Assembly: GCA_035911135.1 (NCBI GenBank)
Contig: JAMHWD010000015.1
Coordinates: forward strand, 62,001-126,000
Origin: JAMHWD01 sp035911135
GTDB taxonomy: Bacteria > Pseudomonadota > Alphaproteobacteria > Micavibrionales > Micavibrionaceae
Reading direction: 5' to 3'
DNA: 64,000 nt
Under the pieces are notes generated by a model. That model had not been told where the DNA came from. It made no database searches and saw nothing but the letters and a program-made list of their open reading frames with translations. Both the position numbers and the translations under genes were made by a program. The stretch's first letter is position 1, and every line of letters starts with the position of its first letter. This document shows, piece after piece, positions 1 to 6,545 of the stretch.

Positions 1-498
1 CATCAGGCAAAGTTCGTCATCGACCGGTTTGATATCCCCGGATATGACGGGCTGGCGGTCGTAATTAATGCCCTGCCCGTCCGGGATATACCCAAGCGAG
101 ACATAAAGCACCTGCGCCGGCCCGAAAGACGAATGCAGCCCCACGCCAATCCCCATTGTATCTCGGCCCTTTTTACGGGCCATCTCCTCGCAATGGGCTA
201 TGAGCTGACGCGCATAGCCTCGCCGCCGGAAATCGGGAAGAACGTTCAGATCCTGAATTTCCGGAATCCCAAGGCGCTTGTAGGGGAGATATTTTGGCTC
301 CCAGTTCAGGATGCAAAACGCCGCCAATGCAGCGCCATCCTCCTCGCCCAGCATGATAACGCGTTTGCCCTGATCCTGCAGCTCCAGCGAGCGCTCAATG
401 TAATCCACTTCCCGCTCGGCGCGGATCATATCCAGAAACGCGCGAAGCGCGGGAATGTCTTGAATGCTGGCGCGGCGAATTGCTATAGTATCGATCAT
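1..498 (-). CDS. GNAT N-acetyltransferase, C-terminus cut off by the window edge
   Basis: The reading frame runs leftward off the window, giving 166 codons and no stop. The N-terminus (MIDTIAIRRASIQDIPALRAF) is the usual first strand and helix of GNAT enzymes. At about residues 86-102 the segment LNVLPDFRRRGYARQLI is motif A, whose R-R-x-G-Y/x-A loop binds the acetyl-CoA pyrophosphate. The stretch SSFGPAQVLYVSLGYIPDG matches motif B. The family moves an acetyl group from acetyl-CoA to an amine; the substrate cannot be read from sequence. The start is the first ATG giving a normal GNAT N-terminus, and an AGAAGA about 10 bases upstream is a weak ribosome site. This ATG overlaps the start codon of the divergent gene at 497. 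Confidence 0.85.
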   Translation of the reverse strand, partial: MIDTIAIRRASIQDIPALRAFLDMIRAEREVDYIERSLELQDQGKRVIMLGEEDGAALAAFCILNWEPKYLPYKRLGIPEIQDLNVLPDFRRRGYARQLIAHCEEMARKKGRDTMGIGVGLHSSFGPAQVLYVSLGYIPDGQGINYDRQPVISGDIKPVDDELCLM

Positions 499-937
499 GA
501 ATCGCGTTCTTCTGATATCCGTTACCGCATTCTTGGGGGTTTTGCCTGTAATTGCAAGTACCCCCGCCCGTGCCGAGCCGGGGATGCAGACCCGAAATCT
601 CTATATCGCCAAACCAAAAACCAAACCCTTGGCCACGGAAGATAAAGCGCAGGCCGAAAAACCGCGCATTACCACTGATGATGCCGGAATTGAAGCGCCG
701 GATGCCGCAACCATCGAGCGCTTCGAGCGCGTCGTCAAACGCTATGAGGACCTTGTTGCCGCCGAAGAAGCCCGTCAGGCCGAATTGAAAGTCGCCAAGG
801 AAATCGAAGAAAAGGCCGCCGCCCGCCCTACCAAAAAAACCGCCATGCCCAGCGGTCTTGGCGGGATCATCAGCCAGTATAACGACAAGAAAACCAGCGC
901 CAGCCGGATGAAATCAACATCCGTCAAGAATCCTTAA
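497..937 (+). CDS. Exported Lys/Ala-rich protein of unknown function
   Basis: This 146-residue product begins MNRVLLISVTAFLGVLPVIA and continues to STPARA, a clear Sec signal peptide cleaved after about residue 26. The mature part is short, charged and probably helical, with an E/A/K-rich segment around residues 75-115 (IERFERVVKRYEDLVAAEEAR) that could form a coiled coil, and a basic C-terminal tail. I recognise no family. The frame stays open upstream to an ATG at 464, but that start would bury the signal peptide behind 11 extra residues, so 497 is preferred. No good ribosome site is visible at either start. The start codon overlaps by two bases the start codon of the opposite-strand acetyltransferase gene. 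Confidence 0.7.
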   Translation: MNRVLLISVTAFLGVLPVIASTPARAEPGMQTRNLYIAKPKTKPLATEDKAQAEKPRITTDDAGIEAPDAATIERFERVVKRYEDLVAAEEARQAELKVAKEIEEKAAARPTKKTAMPSGLGGIISQYNDKKTSASRMKSTSVKNP

Positions 938-950
938 TAGCCGCCCATTT

Positions 951-1250
951 TTATGGCAGGTTAACGACGACCTGATGATTGGGATCATCAACGTCGGTGA
1001 AGGTAATTTTATCTTCCAATGGCTGGCTGGTTTGATCTGGAATATCCCTTGCCGCGAATTTGGCCACCACAGCCAATGTTTTCGCCAGACCCATTTTACC
1101 CGAACCAATGCTTATCGCATAATCAGAGGGCATAACCTTTGCCAACTCCCCGGATGGCGTAACATCCAGCGAAATATCATTGTCACTGCCTGCCGGATGC
1201 GGAACAGATTTAAACTGGAATTCTAACTTTAATGGCTTGCTTGCGCTCAT
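951..1250 (-). CDS. Small conserved-looking protein of unknown function
   Basis: This is a 99-residue protein with no signal peptide or membrane segment. The sequence is mixed alpha/beta in character, with a hydrophobic/acidic N-terminal strand (KPLKLEFQFKSVPHPAGSDN) and a C-terminal strand ending QVVVNLP. I do not recognise the family. An AGGGAG sequence lies about 6 bases upstream of the ATG, so it is probably translated. It is convergent with the exported protein gene ending at 937, and its start is divergent from the prenyl transferase gene at 1378, so the 127 bases between them should hold two promoters. Confidence 0.6.
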   Translation of the reverse strand: MSASKPLKLEFQFKSVPHPAGSDNDISLDVTPSGELAKVMPSDYAISIGSGKMGLAKTLAVVAKFAARDIPDQTSQPLEDKITFTDVDDPNHQVVVNLP

Positions 1251-1377
1251 AATAACTCCCTGAAATATCCTTGATTATTCTTTGCAGCACCTTAAAACAC
1301 CATCCCATGTAAGGTCAATCCCGGCGAAAATGCAGTTTCTTCTTGCCCTTTGGCCCGCGCTGGATTAAGCGTTTTTT

Positions 1378-2388
1378 ATGCTGCCGCAAACCGCTGACAC
1401 CGTTAAACAGGCCTCGCCGCTGGAAATACTGGCCGCGCAGTTTGATGCCGATATGCGCGGTGTGAACACCATTATTATTGACCGTATGCAATCGCATGTG
1501 CCGCTGGTGGGCCAGCTGGCGGCCTATCTGATTGCTTCGGGCGGCAAGCGCATTCGCCCGCTGATGACGCTGGCGGCGACATCCATCCTCGGCGGCGACA
1601 TGGCCCGCGCCCATAATCTGGCTTCTTGCGTTGAATTCATCCATACCGCCACGCTCTTGCATGATGATGTGGTGGATGAGAGCGATGAGCGCCGTGGCAA
1701 GCCGACAGCCAATCTCGTTTTCGGCAATCAGGCCAGTGTTCTGGTCGGCGATTTCCTGTTTTCGCGTTCCTTCCAGATGATGGTGGATGATGGATCGCTC
1801 GCGGTTTTAAAAATCCTCTCCGATGCTTCGGCGATTATCGCACAGGGCGAAGTGCTCCAGCTCACCATGAAAAATGACCTGAGCATTACTTTCGATCAGT
1901 ATATCGAGATGATCAACGCCAAAACCGCCGCCCTGTTTGCGGCGGCCTGCGAAGTTGGCCCCGTTATCGCGGGCTCTGCGGCAGATGTGCAAAAGGCATT
2001 CGCTGATTACGGCATGAATGTCGGCATCGCCTTCCAGATCGCCGATGATGTTCTGGATTACGCAGCGGATCAAGAAAAACTGGGCAAGGCCGTGGGCGAT
2101 GATTTCCGTGAAGGCAAAATCACAGCACCAATTCTTTACGCCTTGCAAAACGCAAGCGAATTTGAAAAATCGTTCTGGCAGAGAACCTTAGGTGATCGCG
2201 TTCAGAAAGACGATGATCTAGATCAGGCACTGACCATCCTCGGGTCACATGATGCAATTCATAAAGGCCTGGGCTTGGCCCGCGCTTACGCGGCCAAGGC
2301 TTGTACAGCGCTGGATATCCTGCCCGCCTCGCCGTTGCGTGATCTTCTTTGTGATGTCGCGCGTTATGCCGCGGACCGCGATTACTGA
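1378..2388 (+). CDS. ispB: Polyprenyl (octaprenyl-type) diphosphate synthase
   Basis: This 336-residue trans-prenyltransferase extends farnesyl diphosphate with isopentenyl diphosphate to make the side chain of ubiquinone. Both aspartate-rich motifs are intact: DDVVD at residues 96-100 (first, followed by the RRGKPT loop) and DDVLD at 223-227 (second). GGKRIRP at 55-61 is the isopentenyl diphosphate binding segment. Length and motifs fit IspB rather than the shorter IspA. Chain length is set by residues just before the first motif (FIHTATLLH), which are small or medium and suit a long-chain product. No Shine-Dalgarno is obvious before the ATG. A ubiquinone accessory gene (ubiK) lies at 49163. 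Confidence 0.92.
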   Translation: MLPQTADTVKQASPLEILAAQFDADMRGVNTIIIDRMQSHVPLVGQLAAYLIASGGKRIRPLMTLAATSILGGDMARAHNLASCVEFIHTATLLHDDVVDESDERRGKPTANLVFGNQASVLVGDFLFSRSFQMMVDDGSLAVLKILSDASAIIAQGEVLQLTMKNDLSITFDQYIEMINAKTAALFAAACEVGPVIAGSAADVQKAFADYGMNVGIAFQIADDVLDYAADQEKLGKAVGDDFREGKITAPILYALQNASEFEKSFWQRTLGDRVQKDDDLDQALTILGSHDAIHKGLGLARAYAAKACTALDILPASPLRDLLCDVARYAADRDY

Positions 2389-2402
2389 TTTCATTCACAT
2401 CC

Positions 2403-2463
2403 CGTCATTGCACGCTTTATGCGTGCAATCCATGGATCACACGCACGGCGGCGTGTGATGACG
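2403..2463. repeat. Dispersed palindromic repeat, copy A (two hairpins)
   Basis: This 61-base element begins CGTCATTGCACGC and ends GCGTGTGATGACG. It folds as two 9-base-pair hairpins (ATTGCACGC/GCGTGCAAT with a 5-base loop and ATCACACGC/GCGTGTGAT with a 6-base loop) separated by the core CCATGG, and its ends CGTCAT/ATGACG form a terminal inverted repeat. It fills the gap between ispB and the RHH gene. Related elements lie at 46522-46611, 59671-59728 and, as a half, at 42635-42652. There is no T-run, so it is not a standard terminator. Confidence 0.8.
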
Positions 2464-2465
2464 TA

Positions 2466-2672
2466 TTATTGTGAAACCTCTTTCAAAACAAAAACCCGTA
2501 TCGCACTGGAAAGATTATTATCTTTACGGCTGGCATCAATCTCGGCAATCACCGTATTGACTGACGCGCCGCGTTCATCCGCGATCCTTTTCAAGGCCTC
2601 CCAGAATTCCGTCTCTAACGTCACGCTCGTCGCATGACCGGCAATGACAATTGATCGTTTTTTGAGACTCAT
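2466..2672 (-). CDS. Ribbon-helix-helix domain protein (RHH_4 type)
   Basis: This 68-residue protein matches the short alphaproteobacterial ribbon-helix-helix family. KKRSIVIAGHATSVTLETEFW contributes the DNA-contacting strand and helix 1, ALKRIADERGASVNTVIAEID is the second helix region, and the C-terminus NLSSAIRVFVLKEV carries the conserved N-L-S-S-A-x-R-V-F-V signature. Such proteins dimerise and are probable DNA-binding regulators, but targets are not known. The stop codon falls two bases from repeat copy A. No toxin partner is adjacent, so an antitoxin role is not supported. The ATG at 2672 is the only sensible start. Confidence 0.85.
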   Translation of the reverse strand: MSLKKRSIVIAGHATSVTLETEFWEALKRIADERGASVNTVIAEIDASRKDNNLSSAIRVFVLKEVSQ

Positions 2673-2818
2673 GCGCTGGCTCTATATCGCAGACTTATAT
2701 TTGAAGATAAACGCGGCGAAAATGCAGATTTTTGAGAACCGCATCGCAGAATACTTAAAAGTATTTGAGAAGCGGAAGCGCAGGAAAGCTGTATTTGCAG
2801 ACCGTTTAGCAATAAATA
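2673..2818. other. Intergenic region between the RHH gene and fumC
   Basis: These 146 AT-rich bases should contain the promoter of the leftward RHH gene, because fumC ends at 2819 and reads in the same direction. An open frame on the + strand (2644-2832) overlaps the RHH start, has low-complexity coding and no ribosome site, and is not counted as a gene. No terminator hairpin is obvious after fumC. Confidence 0.4.
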
Positions 2819-4240
2819 TCAACGGGGTTTGATCATATCCGCCGGCTTCACCCACTCTTTAAACTGAGCCTCGGTGAGCAATCCCAGATCAAGGGCGGCC
2901 TGCAGCAATGTCGTGCCTTCGGCATGGGCCTTTTTGGCGATTTTCGCAGCGTTGTCGTAACCAATATGCGGGTTCAGGGCCGTAACCAGCATCAGGCTTT
3001 CATAAAGCAGCTTTTCAATGCGCTCATGATTGGCCTCGATCCCCACCACGCAGCGATTGGTAAAGCTGCGCGCGGCATCGGCGATCAGACGAATCGATTG
3101 CAGAACGTTGAAAATAATAACGGGCTTGAAAACGTTCAGCTCGAAATGGCCATTGCTGCCCCCCACGGTGACGGCGACATGATTGCCCATGACTTGCGCG
3201 CAAACCATCGTCATGGCCTCGGCCTGTGTGGGATTAACCTTGCCCGGCATGATGGACGATCCCGGCTCGTTCTCCGGCAGGTGAATCTCCCCGATGCCGC
3301 AACGCGGGCCAGAGCCTAAAAGGCGGATATCATTGGCAATCTTCATCAGGCTGGTGGCCAGCACGTTTAATACGCCCGAAAGCTCCACCAGCGCGTCATG
3401 CGCCGCCAATGCTTCGAATTTGTTCTCGGCCGTGACGAAGTCAATGCCAGTGATCTTGGCAACTTCCTTGGCAAAGGCCACATCAAACCCGGCGCGGGAG
3501 TTAATGCCCGTACCTACAGCCGTTCCGCCTTGCGCCAGCTGGTGCAGGCGCGGCAGCGTGGTCAGCACGCGAGCAATACCGAATTCGATTTGCTTCGCAT
3601 AGCCGGAGAATTCCTGCCCCAGTGTCAGCGGCGTGGCGTCCTGCAAATGCGTACGGCCGATTTTAACAATGTCTTTGAATTCAACCGCCTTGGCATCCAG
3701 CGCCTTATGCAGGGATTTCAGCGAAGGCAGCAATTCATGATGCACCTGATCTGCGGCGGCAATATGCATGGCCGTGGGAAAGGTATCGTTCGAAGACTGG
3801 CCCATGTTCACATGGTCGTTCGGATGAACGGGCTTTTTGCTGCCAATCGTGCCGCCCAGAATTTCAATCGCGCGGTTCGAGATAACCTCATTCGCGTTCA
3901 TATTGGTCTGCGTGCCGGACCCTGTCTGCCAGACAGAAAGCGGGAACTCACCGGCCAGCGTGCCATCAATCACCTCATCGGCGGCCTTGACCATGGCTTC
4001 TCCAAGTTTCTTATCCAGATCACCCAGCGCCATGTTGGCTTGCGCCGCGGCCTTTTTCTGGATACCCAACGCCTTGACCAGTGATGCCGGCATTTTCTCC
4101 TCGCCGATATCAAAATTCTGCAAGCTCCGCTGTGTCTGCGCGCCCCAGTAACGGTCGGACGGAACGGCAATCTCGCCAATGGAATCGGTTTCGGTGCGGG
4201 TGGATTGAGAAGCTGTGTTTTTCATGGGGGAAGCATGCAT
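2819..4240 (-). CDS. fumC: Class II fumarate hydratase
   Basis: Fumarase of the iron-independent homotetrameric class, interconverting fumarate and L-malate in the TCA cycle. With the start used here it has 473 residues. The N-terminus carries the class hallmark RTETDSIGEIAVPSDRYWGA, the catalytic-base segment GRTHLQDATP lies near residue 195-204, and the superfamily signature GSSIMPGKVN lies near 327-336. The reading frame remains open to a GTG at 4258; the ATG at 4240 has AAAGG 9 bases upstream, while a third candidate ATG at 4225 would match the family's usual N-terminus most tightly but lacks a ribosome site. The gene stands alone. Confidence 0.95.
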   Translation of the reverse strand: MHASPMKNTASQSTRTETDSIGEIAVPSDRYWGAQTQRSLQNFDIGEEKMPASLVKALGIQKKAAAQANMALGDLDKKLGEAMVKAADEVIDGTLAGEFPLSVWQTGSGTQTNMNANEVISNRAIEILGGTIGSKKPVHPNDHVNMGQSSNDTFPTAMHIAAADQVHHELLPSLKSLHKALDAKAVEFKDIVKIGRTHLQDATPLTLGQEFSGYAKQIEFGIARVLTTLPRLHQLAQGGTAVGTGINSRAGFDVAFAKEVAKITGIDFVTAENKFEALAAHDALVELSGVLNVLATSLMKIANDIRLLGSGPRCGIGEIHLPENEPGSSIMPGKVNPTQAEAMTMVCAQVMGNHVAVTVGGSNGHFELNVFKPVIIFNVLQSIRLIADAARSFTNRCVVGIEANHERIEKLLYESLMLVTALNPHIGYDNAAKIAKKAHAEGTTLLQAALDLGLLTEAQFKEWVKPADMIKPR

Positions 4241-4356
4241 TGATTTTTGCCTTTGCACAAGGGAGGAGCTTTAAAAGAAAGAGACTCTAAACAAGTGAAA
4301 CGCGTTTGTGAAGCCCCTTAAGGTTAATTTATTTACTATTTCACAAGATATAAATC

Positions 4357-4385
4357 TTGACCCAAATGTAATGATTTATTACACA
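4357..4385 (+). promoter_or_regulatory. Candidate sigma-70 promoter of the 51-residue small protein
   Basis: TTGACC (4357-4362) and TACACA (4380-4385) are separated by 17 bases and lie about 48 bases before the ATG at 4433. The -35 box is good and the -10 box weak, in an AT-rich stretch. An AAGAT-ATAA-ATCTT dyad sits just upstream. Confidence 0.4.
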
Positions 4386-4432
4386 GGTTAGGCCACTAAA
4401 CGTAAACATAGTAACTAAAGGAGAATTAGACT

Positions 4433-4588
4433 ATGAGCAGCAAACTTGAAAAAGCTTCGACAAAAAGCGCATTCACAGACAAGGCCGTAACAGCCCTGAC
4501 ACAGGCCATTCGTGCCGAACTCAGAGGTCAGCGCATTGATCTGGGACCAGACAGCAAGCCTGCAACACCGGCGCCAAACGCTGAATAA
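4433..4588 (+). CDS. Small acidic/basic protein of 51 residues, unknown function
   Basis: The product starts MSSKLEKASTKSAFTDKAV, continues with a helix containing LTQAIRAELRGQRIDLGP, and ends in a Pro/Ala tail, PATPAPNAE. It has no signal peptide or membrane segment and no cysteine. Translation signals are strong: AAAGGAG ends 9 bases before the ATG. The unit has its own candidate promoter and is closed by a strong hairpin terminator 15 bases after the stop, so it looks like a deliberately expressed single-gene transcript. I recognise no family. The amphipathic centre may bind a partner, but that is speculation. Confidence 0.65.
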   Translation: MSSKLEKASTKSAFTDKAVTALTQAIRAELRGQRIDLGPDSKPATPAPNAE

Positions 4589-4603
4589 TTAACCAGTTTT
4601 ACA

Positions 4604-4642
4604 AAAACCCCTTGGCTGGCATATGCCGCTAAGGGGTTTTTT
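4604..4642. terminator. Bidirectional rho-independent terminator
   Basis: AAAACCCCTT (4604-4613) pairs with AAGGGGTTTT (4631-4640) over 10 base pairs, with a 17-base loop containing a further GGC/GCC pairing. T-runs follow the stem on both strands, so it can end both the small-protein transcript and the leftward hydrolase gene whose stop codon is at 4641-4643. Confidence 0.9.
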
Positions 4643-5768
4643 ATTGCCTTTTGATCCATTCGGCCATCGGCGCCCAGACATCCGGCACGCTGCGCCGGCC
4701 GGCAATCATCCCGACATGTCCGCATCCGGGGTCCAACAGAGCCGCATCTGGCATGAGATCGCATAGCGGGGCTGAGGATTCAAACTCAACCAGCTTGTCA
4801 TTCTTCGAGGCAATCACCAGTGCCGGAACGTCTATTTCTGCCGGATTGACTGGCTTGCCGCCCAGCATCCATTCGCCGTTCACCGGCGCATTATTGGTAA
4901 ACCACCCCAAAATGCATTCCAGCGCAATAGCGCGCGGAAGGTCGCTGCCGCTGCTCAGCCAGTCCTCGATAGCGATAAAGATGCGCTCTTCCTCGGAATC
5001 CGCGCTCATACCCGCAAAACGGGAGAATTTCTTATGCGCCAGCAGCGGGTCCAGCGTGGCAAACAAGGTCTGAAGCCAGCTTGCCGGCAGGCTGGGCCGT
5101 TCGGCCAGCGCCATCACGGCTGTCGGGGCGAAAAACTTGACGCGAGAGGCCAGCAACCCGCTCCCGGCCAGAAAATCCCAGGGCGTAGCGAGCAAAACCA
5201 GTGATTTAAACAAATCAGGCCGCAGCGACGCCGCGCCCATTGTTATTGTGCCGCCCATGCAATAACCCATCACCTGCACAGGCCGCCCTAATTTCTCTTT
5301 CATGAACGCCAGCGCCGGAATCAACCGTTCGGCAATCAGACTTTGCAGATCGGTGATTTCTTCATCCTCGGCGACAGGCCCCCAATCCAGAACGCAGGTT
5401 GAAATGCCCTGCCCCTCCAGCCAGCGCGCCAACGAACGCTCAGCGCACAGATCCATGATAACGGCGCTGTTGATCAGGGATGGGACCAGAACGCAGACAT
5501 GCTCGGCAAACGGGCTCTGGGCCTGCGGGATGGTTTTTTGCAGGCTCGCCGAGCCGCTTTGCCAAAGTATCTCGCGCATGGGAAGCTCCGCCTTGTATGC
5601 CGATTCCTGATACCGCTTGATGCCGCTTAACATCGGGGCCAGCGCGGCCATGTCATTATCCTGCGCGCCAATCAGACTGGCGCCGGCGAGGCCTAACTGT
5701 GCTGAGAATGCGGGCGGCACTTTTCGCATAATTCCAACTTTCTCAAAGGGATTGGAAACATGGTACAA
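4641..5768 (-). CDS. Polyhydroxyalkanoate synthase-like alpha/beta hydrolase
   Basis: This 375-residue alpha/beta-fold protein has the PHA-synthase variant of the lipase box, GYCMGG, with cysteine 170 as nucleophile. The other triad members are visible: Asp324 in ASKNDKLV and His351 in GCGHVGM. The segment VCVLVPSLINSAVIMDL resembles the strand and loop entering the PhaC core. The family polymerises hydroxyacyl-CoA into storage polyester. Length fits class III/IV PhaC (about 355 residues) rather than the roughly 600-residue class I enzymes, yet no PhaE partner is adjacent. It is divergent from phaR. An internal ATG at 5729 preceded by a purine-rich stretch is an alternative start. A PhaC-like esterase is the alternative reading. 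Confidence 0.8.
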   Translation of the reverse strand: MYHVSNPFEKVGIMRKVPPAFSAQLGLAGASLIGAQDNDMAALAPMLSGIKRYQESAYKAELPMREILWQSGSASLQKTIPQAQSPFAEHVCVLVPSLINSAVIMDLCAERSLARWLEGQGISTCVLDWGPVAEDEEITDLQSLIAERLIPALAFMKEKLGRPVQVMGYCMGGTITMGAASLRPDLFKSLVLLATPWDFLAGSGLLASRVKFFAPTAVMALAERPSLPASWLQTLFATLDPLLAHKKFSRFAGMSADSEEERIFIAIEDWLSSGSDLPRAIALECILGWFTNNAPVNGEWMLGGKPVNPAEIDVPALVIASKNDKLVEFESSAPLCDLMPDAALLDPGCGHVGMIAGRRSVPDVWAPMAEWIKRQ

Positions 5769-5801
5769 AGCGCGGTCTTACCCCGCCACCCCAAATTCAT
5801 T

Positions 5802-5829
5802 TTGACGCACAGGTTTTTCAGCCTATAAT
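5802..5829 (+). promoter_or_regulatory. Sigma-70 promoter of phaR
   Basis: TTGACG (5802-5807) and a perfect TATAAT (5824-5829) are spaced by 16 bases, about 60 bases before the phaR start. The leader that follows is AT-rich and ends in GAAGGA ahead of the ATG. No TGC-N3-GCA site like the one at the phasin gene is seen here. Confidence 0.65.
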
Positions 5830-5889
5830 AAGGTAATACCCGCGTAATTAAACATATTACAACTGCAACTCACGAAGGATTTTTGAGCC

Positions 5890-6510
5890 ATGGCCAGAAT
5901 GCGCCGCGGTCCGGATGAACCGACCATTATCAAGAAATACGCAAACCGCCGCCTGTACGACACAGGCCGCAGCAGTTACGTGACACTGGACGATCTCTGC
6001 GAGATGATTCAGGACGGCATGGATTTCGTTGTCTATGATGCCAAGACGAATGAAGACCTGACACGCTCGGTGCTGACGCAGATCATCGTCGAGCAGGAAG
6101 GCCGGGGTCAGAATATGCTGCCCATTAATTTCCTGCGCCAGCTGATCGGATTTTACGGCGATAACGTGCAGACGGTTGTTCCCAACTATCTGGAAAAAAC
6201 CGTTGAGTTTATCTCCAAAAATCAGGAAGCCCTGCGCGCCAATATCAACAAATCGCTCGAAGGCATGGGCGGGATGAACCCGTTCCAGAACATGAAAAAC
6301 ATGAGCATGGGCCAAATGCCGCAAATGCCCCAGATGCCAACCAGCCTCGAAGATATCCGCCGCCAGAACATGGAAATATTCGAGCGGACCATGAAGATGT
6401 TCACGCCCTTTGGCATGAGCGGCCTTCACCCCACCAGCAAGGAAGAGCGCATCAAGGAAATCAAATCCGCGATCGCCGATCTGGAAAAAGAGCTGAAAAA
6501 AATCTCATAA
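5890..6510 (+). CDS. phaR: Polyhydroxyalkanoate synthesis regulator PhaR
   Basis: This 206-residue repressor senses PHA granules and controls phasin and other PHA genes. Residues 10-75 are the PHA accumulation regulator DNA-binding domain, with the hallmark IIKKYANRRLYDTGRSSYVTL. Residues about 75-120 (LTRSVLTQIIVEQEGRGQNMLP and the following FLRQLIGFYG) are the PHB_acc region that contacts polymer. An unusual methionine- and proline-rich linker (about residues 127-152, with QMPQMPQMP) precedes a final lysine-rich helix. GAAGGA lies 11 bases upstream of the start. It is divergent from the PHA synthase-like gene, and a phasin with a candidate binding site lies at 28312. Confidence 0.95.
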   Translation: MARMRRGPDEPTIIKKYANRRLYDTGRSSYVTLDDLCEMIQDGMDFVVYDAKTNEDLTRSVLTQIIVEQEGRGQNMLPINFLRQLIGFYGDNVQTVVPNYLEKTVEFISKNQEALRANINKSLEGMGGMNPFQNMKNMSMGQMPQMPQMPTSLEDIRRQNMEIFERTMKMFTPFGMSGLHPTSKEERIKEIKSAIADLEKELKKIS

Positions 6511-6521
6511 TAAAAATCGGC

Positions 6522-6545
6522 GTGTAATCCCCAAAACCGGGATTA
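6522..6545. terminator. Hairpin between the convergent phaR and the exported-protein gene
   Basis: GTAATCCC and GGGATTAC form an 8-base-pair stem around a short loop. It lies just past the phaR stop and overlaps the stop codon of the leftward gene (6543-6545). A T-run is present only some bases further on for the minus strand and is absent on the plus strand, so termination strength is uncertain. Confidence 0.5.

Noticed and set aside
2466..2672. RHH protein as the antitoxin of a toxin-antitoxin pair
   Set aside because: No toxin-like gene is adjacent, and the RHH_4 family is usually stand-alone.
2644..2832. Open frame of 62 codons between the RHH gene and fumC
   Set aside because: It overlaps the RHH start on the other strand, has no ribosome site and no recognisable protein pattern; more likely non-coding promoter DNA.
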